Position numbers and translations under genes: made by a program. Shown in pieces: positions 16,838 to 24,038 of a stretch of DNA of 32,546 bases. The stretch comes from JBELHR01 sp042091275. GTDB taxonomy: Bacteria; Bacteroidota; Bacteroidia; Flavobacteriales; Flavobacteriaceae. The notes under the pieces were generated by a model, which made no database searches, was not told the origin of the DNA, and saw only the letters and a list, made by a program, of their open reading frames with translations. Location of the stretch: positions 1 to 32,546 of the forward strand of contig JBELHR010000020.1 in assembly GCA_042091275.1 (NCBI GenBank), read 5' to 3'. The stretch's first letter is position 1. Every line of letters starts with the position of its first letter.

Positions 16838-16879
16838 TTTAGGATTGTAAGTCTTCCAAAGACTTGACAAAAGCCTAAA
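16838..16879 (+). promoter_or_regulatory. Nested inverted repeats just upstream of rpoN
   Basis: Outer arms TTTAGG (16838-16843)/CCTAAA (16874-16879) enclose AAGTCTT (16849-16855)-CCA-AAGACTT (16859-16865). There is no T-tract, so it is not a standard terminator. It ends 6 nt before the rpoN ATG and could affect translation of rpoN. Confidence 0.4.
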
Positions 16880-16885
16880 ATTTAC

Positions 16886-18343
16886 ATGTTAAAACAAAAT
16901 CTTCAATACAAGCTTTTACAAAAGCTTTCTCCCCAGCAAATTCAACTGATGAAGTTGATTCAATTGCCTACACAAGCTTTTGAACAAAAACTCAAAGAAG
17001 AAATTGAGGAGAATCCCGCATTGGAATCTGGTAAAGAAGAAGTTAAAGACGAGTTTGATCTCGATCAGGACGACTACGATGATTACAACTCCGAATCGGT
17101 CGATTTAAACGAGGTAAATATAGACGAGTATATTTCCGATGACGAAATCCCTTCTTACCGCTTAGAGAGCAATAATTACAGTTCTGATGACGAGGAAAAG
17201 CAAATTCCATATGCTTCAGGAAAAAGTTTTCAGCACACCCTCCTCGATCAGTTACACACTTATAAGTTAAGTGAAGAATATATCAATATTGCCGAATTTC
17301 TCATAGGGAGTCTAGACGAGACTGGTTATTTGAGAAGATCGGTTGAAGATGTCGTGGATGACTTAGCCTTTACACAGAATATCTACACAGAACCCAAGGT
17401 GGTAGAAGCTATTTTGGTAAATATTATCCAAAATCTCGATCCCGTTGGTGTCGGAGCTAGGGATCTAAGAGAGTGTCTCTTGATTCAATTAAAAAGCAAA
17501 GAGGTCACCGAGTCCATCGAAAACGCGATACTTATTTTGGAGGAGGCCTTTGACTCCTTTGTAAAAAAGCACTATAAAAAATTACTCACCAAATTCGATA
17601 TCGACGAAGAGGAGTTAAAAGATGCTATTCAGGAAATAAGCAAATTAAATCCGAAACCTGGAGGCAGTTTTGAAAACACTAATAAATTTAGCCAACAGAT
17701 CGTACCTGACTTTACGGTTCGCATCAACGAAGGAGAAATTGAACTTAGCTTAAATGCTAGAAACGTTCCGGAGTTACACGTTTCTAACACCTATAACAAC
17801 ATGCTCAAAGGCTATCAGGAGAGCGATAAAAAGTCTAAATCACAGAAGGATGCGGTTTTATTTATCAAACAAAAACTGGATTCAGCCAAGTGGTTTATAG
17901 ACGCCATTAGGCAGCGCCAACAAACGCTTCTGTTGACCATGAGTGCCATTACCGAGTATCAAAAAGAATATTTTCTAACAGGCGACGAGCAGAAAATAAA
18001 ACCTATGATACTAAAAGATGTCGCAGATAAAATTGATATGGACGTGTCTACTGTGTCTCGGGTAGCAAATAGCAAATATGTCGCTACTCCTTATGGTACT
18101 AAATTGATTAAGGAATTCTTCTCTGAATCGATGAAAAATACCCAAGGCGAGGATGTATCCACCAAAGAGATCAAATCCATCTTACAAACAGTTGTAGGAG
18201 AAGAGGACAAGAAAAAACCTTTGACAGATGACAAGTTAGCTGCAGTCTTAAAGGAAAAGGGATATCCAATTGCCAGAAGAACTGTTGCTAAATACCGAGA
18301 ACAATTAGATCTACCCGTAGCCAGATTGCGAAAAGAAATATAG
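16886..18343 (+). CDS. rpoN: RNA polymerase sigma-54 factor
   Basis: 485 residues. Region I (1-50) is Gln/Leu rich (QNLQYKLLQKLSPQQIQLMKLIQLPTQ, split around residue 6-32), where enhancer-binding ATPases act. Region II (about 50-110) is strongly acidic with many Asp/Glu. The core-binding domain includes DLRECLLIQL and LNPKPGG. The C-terminal DNA-binding part holds the helix-turn-helix and the RpoN box ARRTVAKYRE near 460-475, which reads the -24/-12 promoter. Start is ATG 16886. The next gene begins directly after the stop (TAG at 18341-18343, ATG at 18344), so the two are translationally coupled. Confidence 0.97.
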   Translation: MLKQNLQYKLLQKLSPQQIQLMKLIQLPTQAFEQKLKEEIEENPALESGKEEVKDEFDLDQDDYDDYNSESVDLNEVNIDEYISDDEIPSYRLESNNYSSDDEEKQIPYASGKSFQHTLLDQLHTYKLSEEYINIAEFLIGSLDETGYLRRSVEDVVDDLAFTQNIYTEPKVVEAILVNIIQNLDPVGVGARDLRECLLIQLKSKEVTESIENAILILEEAFDSFVKKHYKKLLTKFDIDEEELKDAIQEISKLNPKPGGSFENTNKFSQQIVPDFTVRINEGEIELSLNARNVPELHVSNTYNNMLKGYQESDKKSKSQKDAVLFIKQKLDSAKWFIDAIRQRQQTLLLTMSAITEYQKEYFLTGDEQKIKPMILKDVADKIDMDVSTVSRVANSKYVATPYGTKLIKEFFSESMKNTQGEDVSTKEIKSILQTVVGEEDKKKPLTDDKLAAVLKEKGYPIARRTVAKYREQLDLPVARLRKEI

Positions 18344-18940
18344 ATGAAGTTGGCCAAATTCTTAAGCTATACCTTTCACCCCATAGTAATTCCTACCTTG
18401 GCGGTTTTGTTCTTATTTATTGGACTCGACCAAGCTAAAGACCAAGAATCTAATTTGATTACTTTGGCAGTGGTATTCTTTTTTTCTTATATCGTTCCGG
18501 TATTGGTATTAATCGCTCTGAAGCGCAATGGCTCCATAGACAGTCTGTCCATCCCTGATGTAACACAACGGAAAATACCCCTGATGCTAGGTACACTTAT
18601 AAGTGTTCTACTCTATTTCTATAGTCTAGTACTCCTTGGAGATTTATATTTGAGCTTTTATTTCTTAGGCTGTATCGCTTCAAGTCTCATTCTATACGCC
18701 GGTCAACTGAGGGGTTTTAAAATTAGCATACATATGGCAGGTATATCTAGTCTCCTAGGATTTTTGATCATAGTGAGCTATACTAGTAAAATAAATCTTC
18801 TACCCTATATAGCCGTTTTAATCTTTCTTACCGGCTTGATTGCCTTCTCTCGATTGCGTTTAAAGGCACATACCAACAAAGAATTGATTGTTGGTACAAT
18901 TGCAGGCTTTGGAGGACAATTAATCAGTGTGTTTCTCTAA
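18344..18940 (+). CDS. Small integral membrane protein, PAP2-like with degenerate motifs
   Basis: 198 residues with about six membrane helices. Late in the protein FSRLRLKAHTNKELIVG matches the PAP2 phosphatase motif SRx5Hx3D except that Asp is Glu, and ISIHMAG sits where PSGH would be expected. The basic segment before QRKIPL is a weak match to Kx6RP. It may be a divergent lipid or undecaprenyl-phosphate phosphatase, or a relative without activity; the sequence does not decide. It starts immediately after the rpoN stop, so it is probably in the same operon, and its stop overlaps the convergent barrel gene by 4 nt (18937-18940). Confidence 0.8.
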   Translation: MKLAKFLSYTFHPIVIPTLAVLFLFIGLDQAKDQESNLITLAVVFFFSYIVPVLVLIALKRNGSIDSLSIPDVTQRKIPLMLGTLISVLLYFYSLVLLGDLYLSFYFLGCIASSLILYAGQLRGFKISIHMAGISSLLGFLIIVSYTSKINLLPYIAVLIFLTGLIAFSRLRLKAHTNKELIVGTIAGFGGQLISVFL

Positions 18941-19644
18941 AATATAAAGAACTGCAAGCCCAGCTTCAGGTAATTAGTCTCAAAGCCTGAATAACGACTC
19001 TGAGCATCCTTTGCAAATAGATTGTTCATGCTGTAGTATATGTGAAAGTTCCAGATACCGTAACCCACAGACATATGAGGCCCCACCTCCCAATCTCTAA
19101 AGAGACCTGTATTCGAATAATTCTCAGTCACTAGGTTTCGGGTAATTTCAACTTTATCCCTTAGAAGAAGGTTAAAAGTAAACCCTGTGTAGATTCTCCA
19201 AAAACGATATTTAGTAGCTGTGGAGTTGCGAAAACGAATCTCCAAAGGAATTTGAAGTGCATTTAATACCACCTTAGATTCAAACAAATAATCCGTGGAA
19301 ATATCCGAGTTTAAGTCATTAAAAGGGCTAGCCTTGTCGTAAGTTAATTTGATTCTACTCCTATTATAACCCAGTCCTACTCCCAAGGCAAAAGTCCCTT
19401 TTTTATTAAGAGGAATATCTCGCATGTATCCGAATGCATAGGAATAAGAAAACCCTACCTGACGAAGGTTGTCTTCGATATCAAAGGCACGAATACTCGA
19501 AAGGTTTATATAGATTTGATCCTCTCGATAATAATCCCCATCCTCAACTGTAGGAACAGAAACTAATAAGGTATCTACTGCAACTTCTTGCGCACTGAGA
19601 CTATAACCGACAAATAAAAAAAAAGCAAGAAAGTACTTACGCAT
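18937..19644 (-). CDS. Outer-membrane beta-barrel protein (porin-family type)
   Basis: 235 residues. The N-terminal signal peptide MRKYFLAFFLFVGYSLSAQ probably ends at SAQ. The remainder alternates in the manner of a beta-barrel, with QVGFSYSYAFGYMRDIPL, FALGVGLGYNRSRIKLTYD and NYLKLGLQFFIF; the last residue is Phe, as in many outer-membrane proteins. It resembles the small PorT/porin-family barrels of Bacteroidota, but it is not clearly PorT itself. It lies downstream of the ExbB/ExbD operon, after the terminator at 19656-19685, so it depends on readthrough or a weak promoter of its own (TATCTTTA, one base off consensus). Confidence 0.8.
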   Translation of the reverse strand: MRKYFLAFFLFVGYSLSAQEVAVDTLLVSVPTVEDGDYYREDQIYINLSSIRAFDIEDNLRQVGFSYSYAFGYMRDIPLNKKGTFALGVGLGYNRSRIKLTYDKASPFNDLNSDISTDYLFESKVVLNALQIPLEIRFRNSTATKYRFWRIYTGFTFNLLLRDKVEITRNLVTENYSNTGLFRDWEVGPHMSVGYGIWNFHIYYSMNNLFAKDAQSRYSGFETNYLKLGLQFFIF

Positions 19645-19655
19645 AGCATAAAGAT

Positions 19656-19685
19656 AAAAAAAAAGGCAACCCGAAGGTTGCCTTT
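19656..19685 (-). terminator. Rho-independent terminator after the exb operon
   Basis: AAAGGCAACC (19662-19671)/GGTTGCCTTT (19676-19685), 10 bp. On the minus strand the loop is the stable TTCG tetraloop and the stem runs into nine T. It lies just past the second exbD. Confidence 0.92.
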
Positions 19686-19703
19686 AATATATTAGATAAA
19701 TTA

Positions 19704-20186
19704 CTAATTTTTCTTTACGTTATTTCTAACATCTCCACCGCGTGAAGAATAAGAAACCTTGAGTGCACGAACATCCCTCAATTCAGAGCGAATATCTTGA
19801 ATCGTACCGTAGTTCGCAGATACATCCGCCTTGATAGAAGTAGTCATTGCTGGAATTTCTTCCTCTTTACGAGTAGAACGCTCCATATAGATAAAACTTG
19901 CAACCTCTGAAACCTGAGCCAACTTATCATTTAACTGAATCTGATCTCCTGTTCCATACTTCACTTCGTCTTTAGCCTTTCCGACATAAATAGTGGAAAC
20001 CAAGCTCTTGTGCTCTAACTTTTTCGTTTCAGAAGAGTTAGGTAAGATTGGACTTCCAATCAAAAGATCCGTTTCTCTCATCGTTGTAGTTACCATAAAG
20101 AAAAACAATAACATAAAAACGATATCAGGTAGTGCCGACGTATTCAGTGCAGGCATTCCTTTTTTCTTCTTTCCAAACTTTGACAT
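19704..20186 (-). CDS. exbD: ExbD/TolR family biopolymer transport protein (second copy)
   Basis: 160 residues. A short cytoplasmic basic tail MSKFGKKKKGMPALNTSALPD precedes one membrane helix IVFMLLFFFMVTTT; the Asp just before the helix (ALPDIVF) is the proton-carrying residue of the family. The periplasmic domain (about 40-160) includes IYVGKAKDEVKYGTGD and ends with VSYSSRGGDVRNNVKKN. It works with ExbB to turn the proton gradient into force on a TonB-like or other envelope partner. It follows the first exbD by 13 nt and precedes a strong terminator, so it is the last gene of this operon. Confidence 0.93.
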   Translation of the reverse strand: MSKFGKKKKGMPALNTSALPDIVFMLLFFFMVTTTMRETDLLIGSPILPNSSETKKLEHKSLVSTIYVGKAKDEVKYGTGDQIQLNDKLAQVSEVASFIYMERSTRKEEEIPAMTTSIKADVSANYGTIQDIRSELRDVRALKVSYSSRGGDVRNNVKKN

Positions 20187-20199
20187 AATCTAGATGTTT

Positions 20200-20817
20200 T
20201 TATTTTTCAACGTCAGAAATAATTTGAGGATAAGCCTCTTTTACTTCGTCGATTTGCTTCTTTAATTTAGTATTCTTTCTATCTGCTTTATAAATCTTTT
20301 CCATCTCTACAAAAGACATTCCAAATTTATTATTAGCATAACGATCTCTCAAAATAGTATAAGCTCCTAAGAGTTCATTCTGAACTGTAATATACATACC
20401 ATAACTAGTTGCACGCTTTGAGTCTACAGATATTACCGCTTTGTTAGGGTGATCCGAAGAACTTTCGTCCTTTTTACCATTACAGTAGTCACAAGGCTCT
20501 CCAGGCTCTCCATTAGGTCCAGGTTTTCCGACACCTCCACCGTTGTCAATAAATTCAACGGCTAAGTCTTTTACCTCTTGATAAGTAACCTCCTGATCTT
20601 CTACTAGAAGTCGATCTTCGTTATTTATTACTACCTTAAAGACATTCCTTTCTTTAATAATAGGAGGAACAAAATCTTCTGGCGGCTTTTCAGAAAGTTT
20701 ACGAGATATACCCGCATCTACATCCATGGTAGTAGTTACTAAGAAGAATACTAACAATAGGAAGGCGATATCCGCCATTGATCCTGCATTAATTTCTCCA
20801 CCTTCTCTTCTTGCCAT
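20200..20817 (-). CDS. exbD: ExbD/TolR family protein with collagen-like and CxxC insertion
   Basis: 205 residues. The N-terminus MARREGGEINAGSMADIAFLLLVFFLVTTTMD holds the helix with the conserved Asp (SMADIAF). The periplasmic part is longer than usual: at about 92-120 there is GGGVGKPGPNGEPGEP, a collagen-like Gly-x-x run, directly followed by CDYCNGKKDESSSDH. The two Cys could form a disulfide or bind metal. The following part AVISVDSKRATSYGMYITVQNELLGAY is well conserved in flavobacterial ExbD. A charged C-terminus (KADRKNTKLKKQIDEVKEAYP) may be a coiled coil. It sits 6 nt after the 4-TM gene and 13 nt before the second exbD. Confidence 0.92.
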   Translation of the reverse strand: MARREGGEINAGSMADIAFLLLVFFLVTTTMDVDAGISRKLSEKPPEDFVPPIIKERNVFKVVINNEDRLLVEDQEVTYQEVKDLAVEFIDNGGGVGKPGPNGEPGEPCDYCNGKKDESSSDHPNKAVISVDSKRATSYGMYITVQNELLGAYTILRDRYANNKFGMSFVEMEKIYKADRKNTKLKKQIDEVKEAYPQIISDVEK

Positions 20818-20823
20818 AATAAA

Positions 20824-21315
20824 TTATTTTAAAAGTCCCTTAATAAAATCCCATACAAAGAATCCTAATCCTACAACTCCTAAGACCATAGAATAGTTGA
20901 TTCCTGTACTAACCCATTTAGAAATAGATGCCGCTTCTTCTCCAGTTATAACCTGATCATTAGCATCTTTCAAAAGAGGCTGACCTGTTATATCCAAAAC
21001 TACGTTATCTGGGGCACCAGCGTAACAAGCAACTAAAACCACACCTAAAACGGCTAGACTGATTAAAGTCTTTTTTAATTGATCTGGGTGCTTAACTAAA
21101 TTCCAAACAGAGAAAAATAGTGTTACAGCTATACTCACATACAAAAGGTATAATGAAAAGCTAATATAAGGCTCCAAGACACTGCTTTGAACGTCTACGT
21201 CAGTTGTGAATGCATCATCTCCAATCATTACAATCCTGATCAGGAAGAATACACCAACCGCACCGATAACCGCACTTACAGCTGTCAATATTTTTGATAA
21301 ATTATTTTTGTCCAT
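20824..21315 (-). CDS. Unnamed 4-TM membrane protein in the exbB-exbD operon
   Basis: 163 residues with four hydrophobic segments (about 10-30, 48-70, 82-98, 140-160). A polar external-type stretch AGAPDNVVLDITGQPLLKDANDQVITGEEAASISKW lies between helices 3 and 4 (positions about 99-134). I do not recognise a domain. It stands between exbB (28 nt upstream) and exbD (6 nt downstream), a place where flavobacterial exb clusters often have such a protein, so a structural or regulatory part of the motor is inferred. Confidence 0.85.
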   Translation of the reverse strand: MDKNNLSKILTAVSAVIGAVGVFFLIRIVMIGDDAFTTDVDVQSSVLEPYISFSLYLLYVSIAVTLFFSVWNLVKHPDQLKKTLISLAVLGVVLVACYAGAPDNVVLDITGQPLLKDANDQVITGEEAASISKWVSTGINYSMVLGVVGLGFFVWDFIKGLLK

Positions 21316-21343
21316 AATATATTGGTTATTATTCTTAATTCAA

Positions 21344-22186
21344 TTATTTCTTATATCTAACTAGTAAGTCGATTAACTGTATAGAAGCGTCTTCCATATT
21401 GTTAACGATACCATCAATCTTAGAGATGATGTAGTTATAAAAAATCTGAAGAATAATACCTACTACAAGACCGAATACTGTAGTCAATAAGGCTACTTTA
21501 ATACCTCCTGCTACAACCGTTGGAGAAATATCCCCAGCAGACTGAATCGAGTCAAATGCATCAATCATACCAATTACCGTTCCCATGAACCCAAGCATTG
21601 GAGCCAAAGCGATAAATAGAGATACCCAAGAAACGTTCTTTTCTAAAAGTCCCATTTGAACACCACCGTATCCAACTACTGCTTTCTCAACATTCTCGAT
21701 ACCTTCATCCATACGGTCTAAACCTTGGTAAAAGATTGACGCTACAGGTCCTTTTGTATTTCTACAAACCTCTTTTGCAGCTTCTACTCCACCGTCGTTC
21801 AACGCTGAATCCACAGACGCTACTAACTTCTTAGTGTTAGTAGTTGCCATATTAAGGTAAATGATTCTTTCGATTGCTATTGCTAAACCTAAGATTAGGG
21901 CTACAAGTACAATACCCATGAAAAATGGTCCTCCTTCAATAAAACGAACCTTTAATTGTTGGTGGAAAGATAATTCTTCCGCTGCCTCTTCTTGAACAGG
22001 TGCAACCTCTTCTACTACTTCTACTGCTTCTTCAACTGTTTCTTCAACAACTTCTCCTTCAGCATCTACAACATCAGTAACAGCTTCAGTTACTTCAACA
22101 GACTCTTCTTGGATTGCATATGCATTTTGACTTAGTCCAAAAAACAATAAACCAGTAATCGCAAGGATTGATAATACTTTTTTCAT
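21344..22186 (-). CDS. exbB: ExbB/TolQ/MotA family proton-channel protein
   Basis: 280 residues. Signal peptide MKKVLSILAITGLLFFGLSQNAYA is followed by an acidic, Glu/Val-rich region (about 25-72: repeats of VVEE/EEAVEV). The MotA/TolQ/ExbB domain then has helices at about 85-110, 185-210 (LFIALAPMLGFMGTVIGMIDAF) and 225-255 (VVAGGIKVALLTTVFGLVVGII). The signature GTVIGMIDAFDSI and the polar Thr/Gly helices line the proton path. It partners the two ExbD proteins encoded downstream. Start is ATG 22184-22186; the -7 box TAGATTTG lies 48 nt upstream. Confidence 0.93.
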   Translation of the reverse strand: MKKVLSILAITGLLFFGLSQNAYAIQEESVEVTEAVTDVVDAEGEVVEETVEEAVEVVEEVAPVQEEAAEELSFHQQLKVRFIEGGPFFMGIVLVALILGLAIAIERIIYLNMATTNTKKLVASVDSALNDGGVEAAKEVCRNTKGPVASIFYQGLDRMDEGIENVEKAVVGYGGVQMGLLEKNVSWVSLFIALAPMLGFMGTVIGMIDAFDSIQSAGDISPTVVAGGIKVALLTTVFGLVVGIILQIFYNYIISKIDGIVNNMEDASIQLIDLLVRYKK

Positions 22187-22233
22187 TTTGTAATAATTAA
22201 TTTATTAATAGTTTACGGGTTAATTCACTTGTA

Positions 22234-22241
22234 CAAATCTA
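22234..22241 (-). promoter_or_regulatory. -7 box of the exb operon, abutting tRNA-Ser
   Basis: On the minus strand, TAGATTTG fits TAnnTTTG. It begins two nt after the tRNA-Ser discriminator base, so the -33 region would lie inside the tRNA gene (T-arm GGTTCGAA). Alternatively the tRNA and exb genes share one transcript. Confidence 0.5.
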
Positions 22242-22243
22242 AG

Positions 22244-22330
22244 CAGAGAGGAAGGGATTCGAACCCTCGGTACACTCTCGCGTAAACACGCTTTCCAGGC
22301 GTGCGCCTTAAACCACTCGGCCACCTCTCT
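22244..22330 (-). tRNA. tRNA-Ser (anticodon GGA)
   Basis: 87 nt on the minus strand. The acceptor AGAGAGG pairs with CCTCTCT, and the discriminator is G as in serine tRNAs. Anticodon stem-loop CACGC-CTGGAAA-GCGTG gives GGA. A long variable arm follows (GTTTACGCGAGAGTGTACC region), then T arm GAGGGTTCGAATCCCTTC. CCA is not encoded. Confidence 0.96.
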
Positions 22331-22469
22331 TTATGCATAATTTGCGTTGCCCAAGTAACAAAAAATTAATCAATTGAAAAAATCATAGGACTTTATTTTT
22401 CGCTAATCTTTTAGACATAACTCAGTAAAACTCTGAAATGACTGAGAATCATTCAGTAAAGAACAAATA

Positions 22470-23507
22470 TTAGTCCCCTGCTGTCATTTCCCCCCGCAAA
22501 GGGGTCTCAAAAACAGATTTAAAGTTTTCGAGTTGATCTTCCAAAGCCAACAAATACATCAGTTTGGCGAGAGCAGCCTCTGTTGTCAAATCTCTACCCT
22601 CGATGACCCCCATTTCCTGTAGGGCCAAACTAGTCTCATAATGTCCTTGAATCACGCTACCTGCATTACACTGGGTAATATTTACAATTTTTATGCCAGA
22701 TTCTATCGCCTCAGACAAGACAGATGTAAACCAGGATTCGCTGGGCGCATTACCCGCTCCATAGGTCTCCATTACAATAGCGCGCAATCCGGGTATAGAA
22801 AAGACATGTTCTAACATATCCCTTCCCATGCCAGGAAAGAGCTTTAAAACAAAAACATTGGGATTCAAATTTGTTCTTAAAATTAAGGGAGCTTCTGACT
22901 CTTTTGTCTTGTGTAAAAGATGAGCGTTAAAGTTAAGGTGTACTCCACTCTCTGCCAAAGGAGGATAATTAGGAGAAGTGAAAGCTTCAAAGTGCTCCGC
23001 ATTGACCTTACTTGTTCTGTTTGCGCGATATAGTTTATACTCAAAATACAAACAGACCTCGGATACAATTGGTAAATTATTTTTATAAGCCGAAGCCACT
23101 TGAATGGCGGTAATAAGATTTTCTTTTGCATCTGTTCTCAAATCACCAATCGGCAATTGAGACCCTGTAAAGATTACAGGCTTACTGAGATTCTCTAACA
23201 TAAAACTCAATGTTGAAGAGATATATGCCATGGTATCTGAACCCGTAAGAACTACAAAACCATCAAAACTATCGAAGTTTTCAAAAATTATAGTTCCTAT
23301 TTTGACCATATCCATCAAACTGACGTTTGAAGAATCGATAACATTCTCAAAAGATTCCGTCTGTATATGACAATCTAGATGGTTTAACTCCGGAATTCTC
23401 TCGGAAATCTTACTAAAATCGAAAGCACGGAGTGCTTTTGTCTCATAATCCTTTACCATTCCGATGGTTCCACCGGTGTAAATAATCAAAACTCTGCGCT
23501 TAGTCAT
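22470..23507 (-). CDS. ansA: Type I L-asparaginase
   Basis: 345 residues, no signal peptide, hence cytoplasmic. It has YTGGTIGM (first catalytic Thr) near the N-terminus and VLTGSDTMAY (second catalytic Thr with Asp) near residue 90, then IFTGSQLPIGDLRTDAKENL and the late METYGAGNAPS. It hydrolyses Asn to Asp and ammonia. It lies 14 nt after an Lrp-type regulator gene on the same strand, so both are probably one transcript. The downstream side (22331-22469) has short overlapping inverted repeats but no clear terminator. Cytoplasmic location fits the type I housekeeping enzyme rather than the periplasmic type II. Confidence 0.95.
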   Translation of the reverse strand: MTKRRVLIIYTGGTIGMVKDYETKALRAFDFSKISERIPELNHLDCHIQTESFENVIDSSNVSLMDMVKIGTIIFENFDSFDGFVVLTGSDTMAYISSTLSFMLENLSKPVIFTGSQLPIGDLRTDAKENLITAIQVASAYKNNLPIVSEVCLYFEYKLYRANRTSKVNAEHFEAFTSPNYPPLAESGVHLNFNAHLLHKTKESEAPLILRTNLNPNVFVLKLFPGMGRDMLEHVFSIPGLRAIVMETYGAGNAPSESWFTSVLSEAIESGIKIVNITQCNAGSVIQGHYETSLALQEMGVIEGRDLTTEAALAKLMYLLALEDQLENFKSVFETPLRGEMTAGD

Positions 23508-23521
23508 AGGACAAAATAGTT

Positions 23522-23986
23522 TTAGATTTTAATCTGTCTGTCGATTTGTTGTTCAAGGGATATAAAAGTTTCTGTTCTAGAAACTCCTTTAATCTTTTGA
23601 ATCTGATGATTGAGAATGGACATTAAATGCTCATTATCCTTACACATAACTTTGAGAAAAATAGCGTAATTACCAGTTGTGTAGTGACTTTCAGTAACCT
23701 CCGGGATTTCCTTTAGACGCTTTATGGCCTCGTTGTATTTAGAGGATGCATCTAAAAAAACTCCCACATATGCCGATGTAGAATACCCTAGCACTTTGGG
23801 ATTGATCACCATTTTGGACCCGATAATTAAACCAGATTGTTCCAGCTTTTTCAGCCGTTGGTGTACCGCTGCACTCGAAATACCTATTTGACGAGCAATT
23901 GCAGAAACACTGGTTCTAGCGTCTAACATCAATGCGTTGATAATCACCTTATCAATTCCGTCAATTTTTAATTGCGACTCCTCCAT
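23522..23986 (-). CDS. Lrp/AsnC family transcriptional regulator
   Basis: 154 residues. The N-terminal winged HTH (about 8-60) reads DKVIINALMLDARTSVSAIARQIG followed by SSAAVHQRLKKLEQSGLI. The C-terminal RAM/AsnC ligand domain (about 75-150) has YVGVFLDASSKYNEAIKRLKEIPEV, TGNYAIFLKVMCKD and ISLEQQIDRQIKI. Such proteins form dimers to octamers and respond to amino acids. It is upstream of the asparaginase gene, which suggests control of Asn/Asp metabolism, but the ligand is unknown. Upstream, the accC terminator (24002-24032) separates it from the fatty-acid genes. TTACTTTG lies close to the start as a weak -7-like box. Confidence 0.95.
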   Translation of the reverse strand: MEESQLKIDGIDKVIINALMLDARTSVSAIARQIGISSAAVHQRLKKLEQSGLIIGSKMVINPKVLGYSTSAYVGVFLDASSKYNEAIKRLKEIPEVTESHYTTGNYAIFLKVMCKDNEHLMSILNHQIQKIKGVSRTETFISLEQQIDRQIKI

Positions 23987-24001
23987 AGTTCAAAGTAACA
24001 C

Positions 24002-24032
24002 AAAAAAAAGCGGTTCGTAAAACGAACCGCTT
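24002..24032 (-). terminator. Rho-independent terminator of the fabH-accB-accC operon
   Basis: AAGCGGTTCG (24008-24017), loop TAAAA, CGAACCGCTT (24023-24032): perfect 10-bp stem. On the minus strand the stem runs into a T8 tract, 7 nt past the accC stop. Confidence 0.94.
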
Positions 24033-24038
24033 AAAGTA

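Noticed and set aside
22421..22457. Overlapping short inverted repeats CTCAGT/ACTGAG and ACTGA/TCAGT downstream of ansA
   Set aside because: Stems of 5-6 bp with long loops and no T-run; too weak for a terminator or operator claim.
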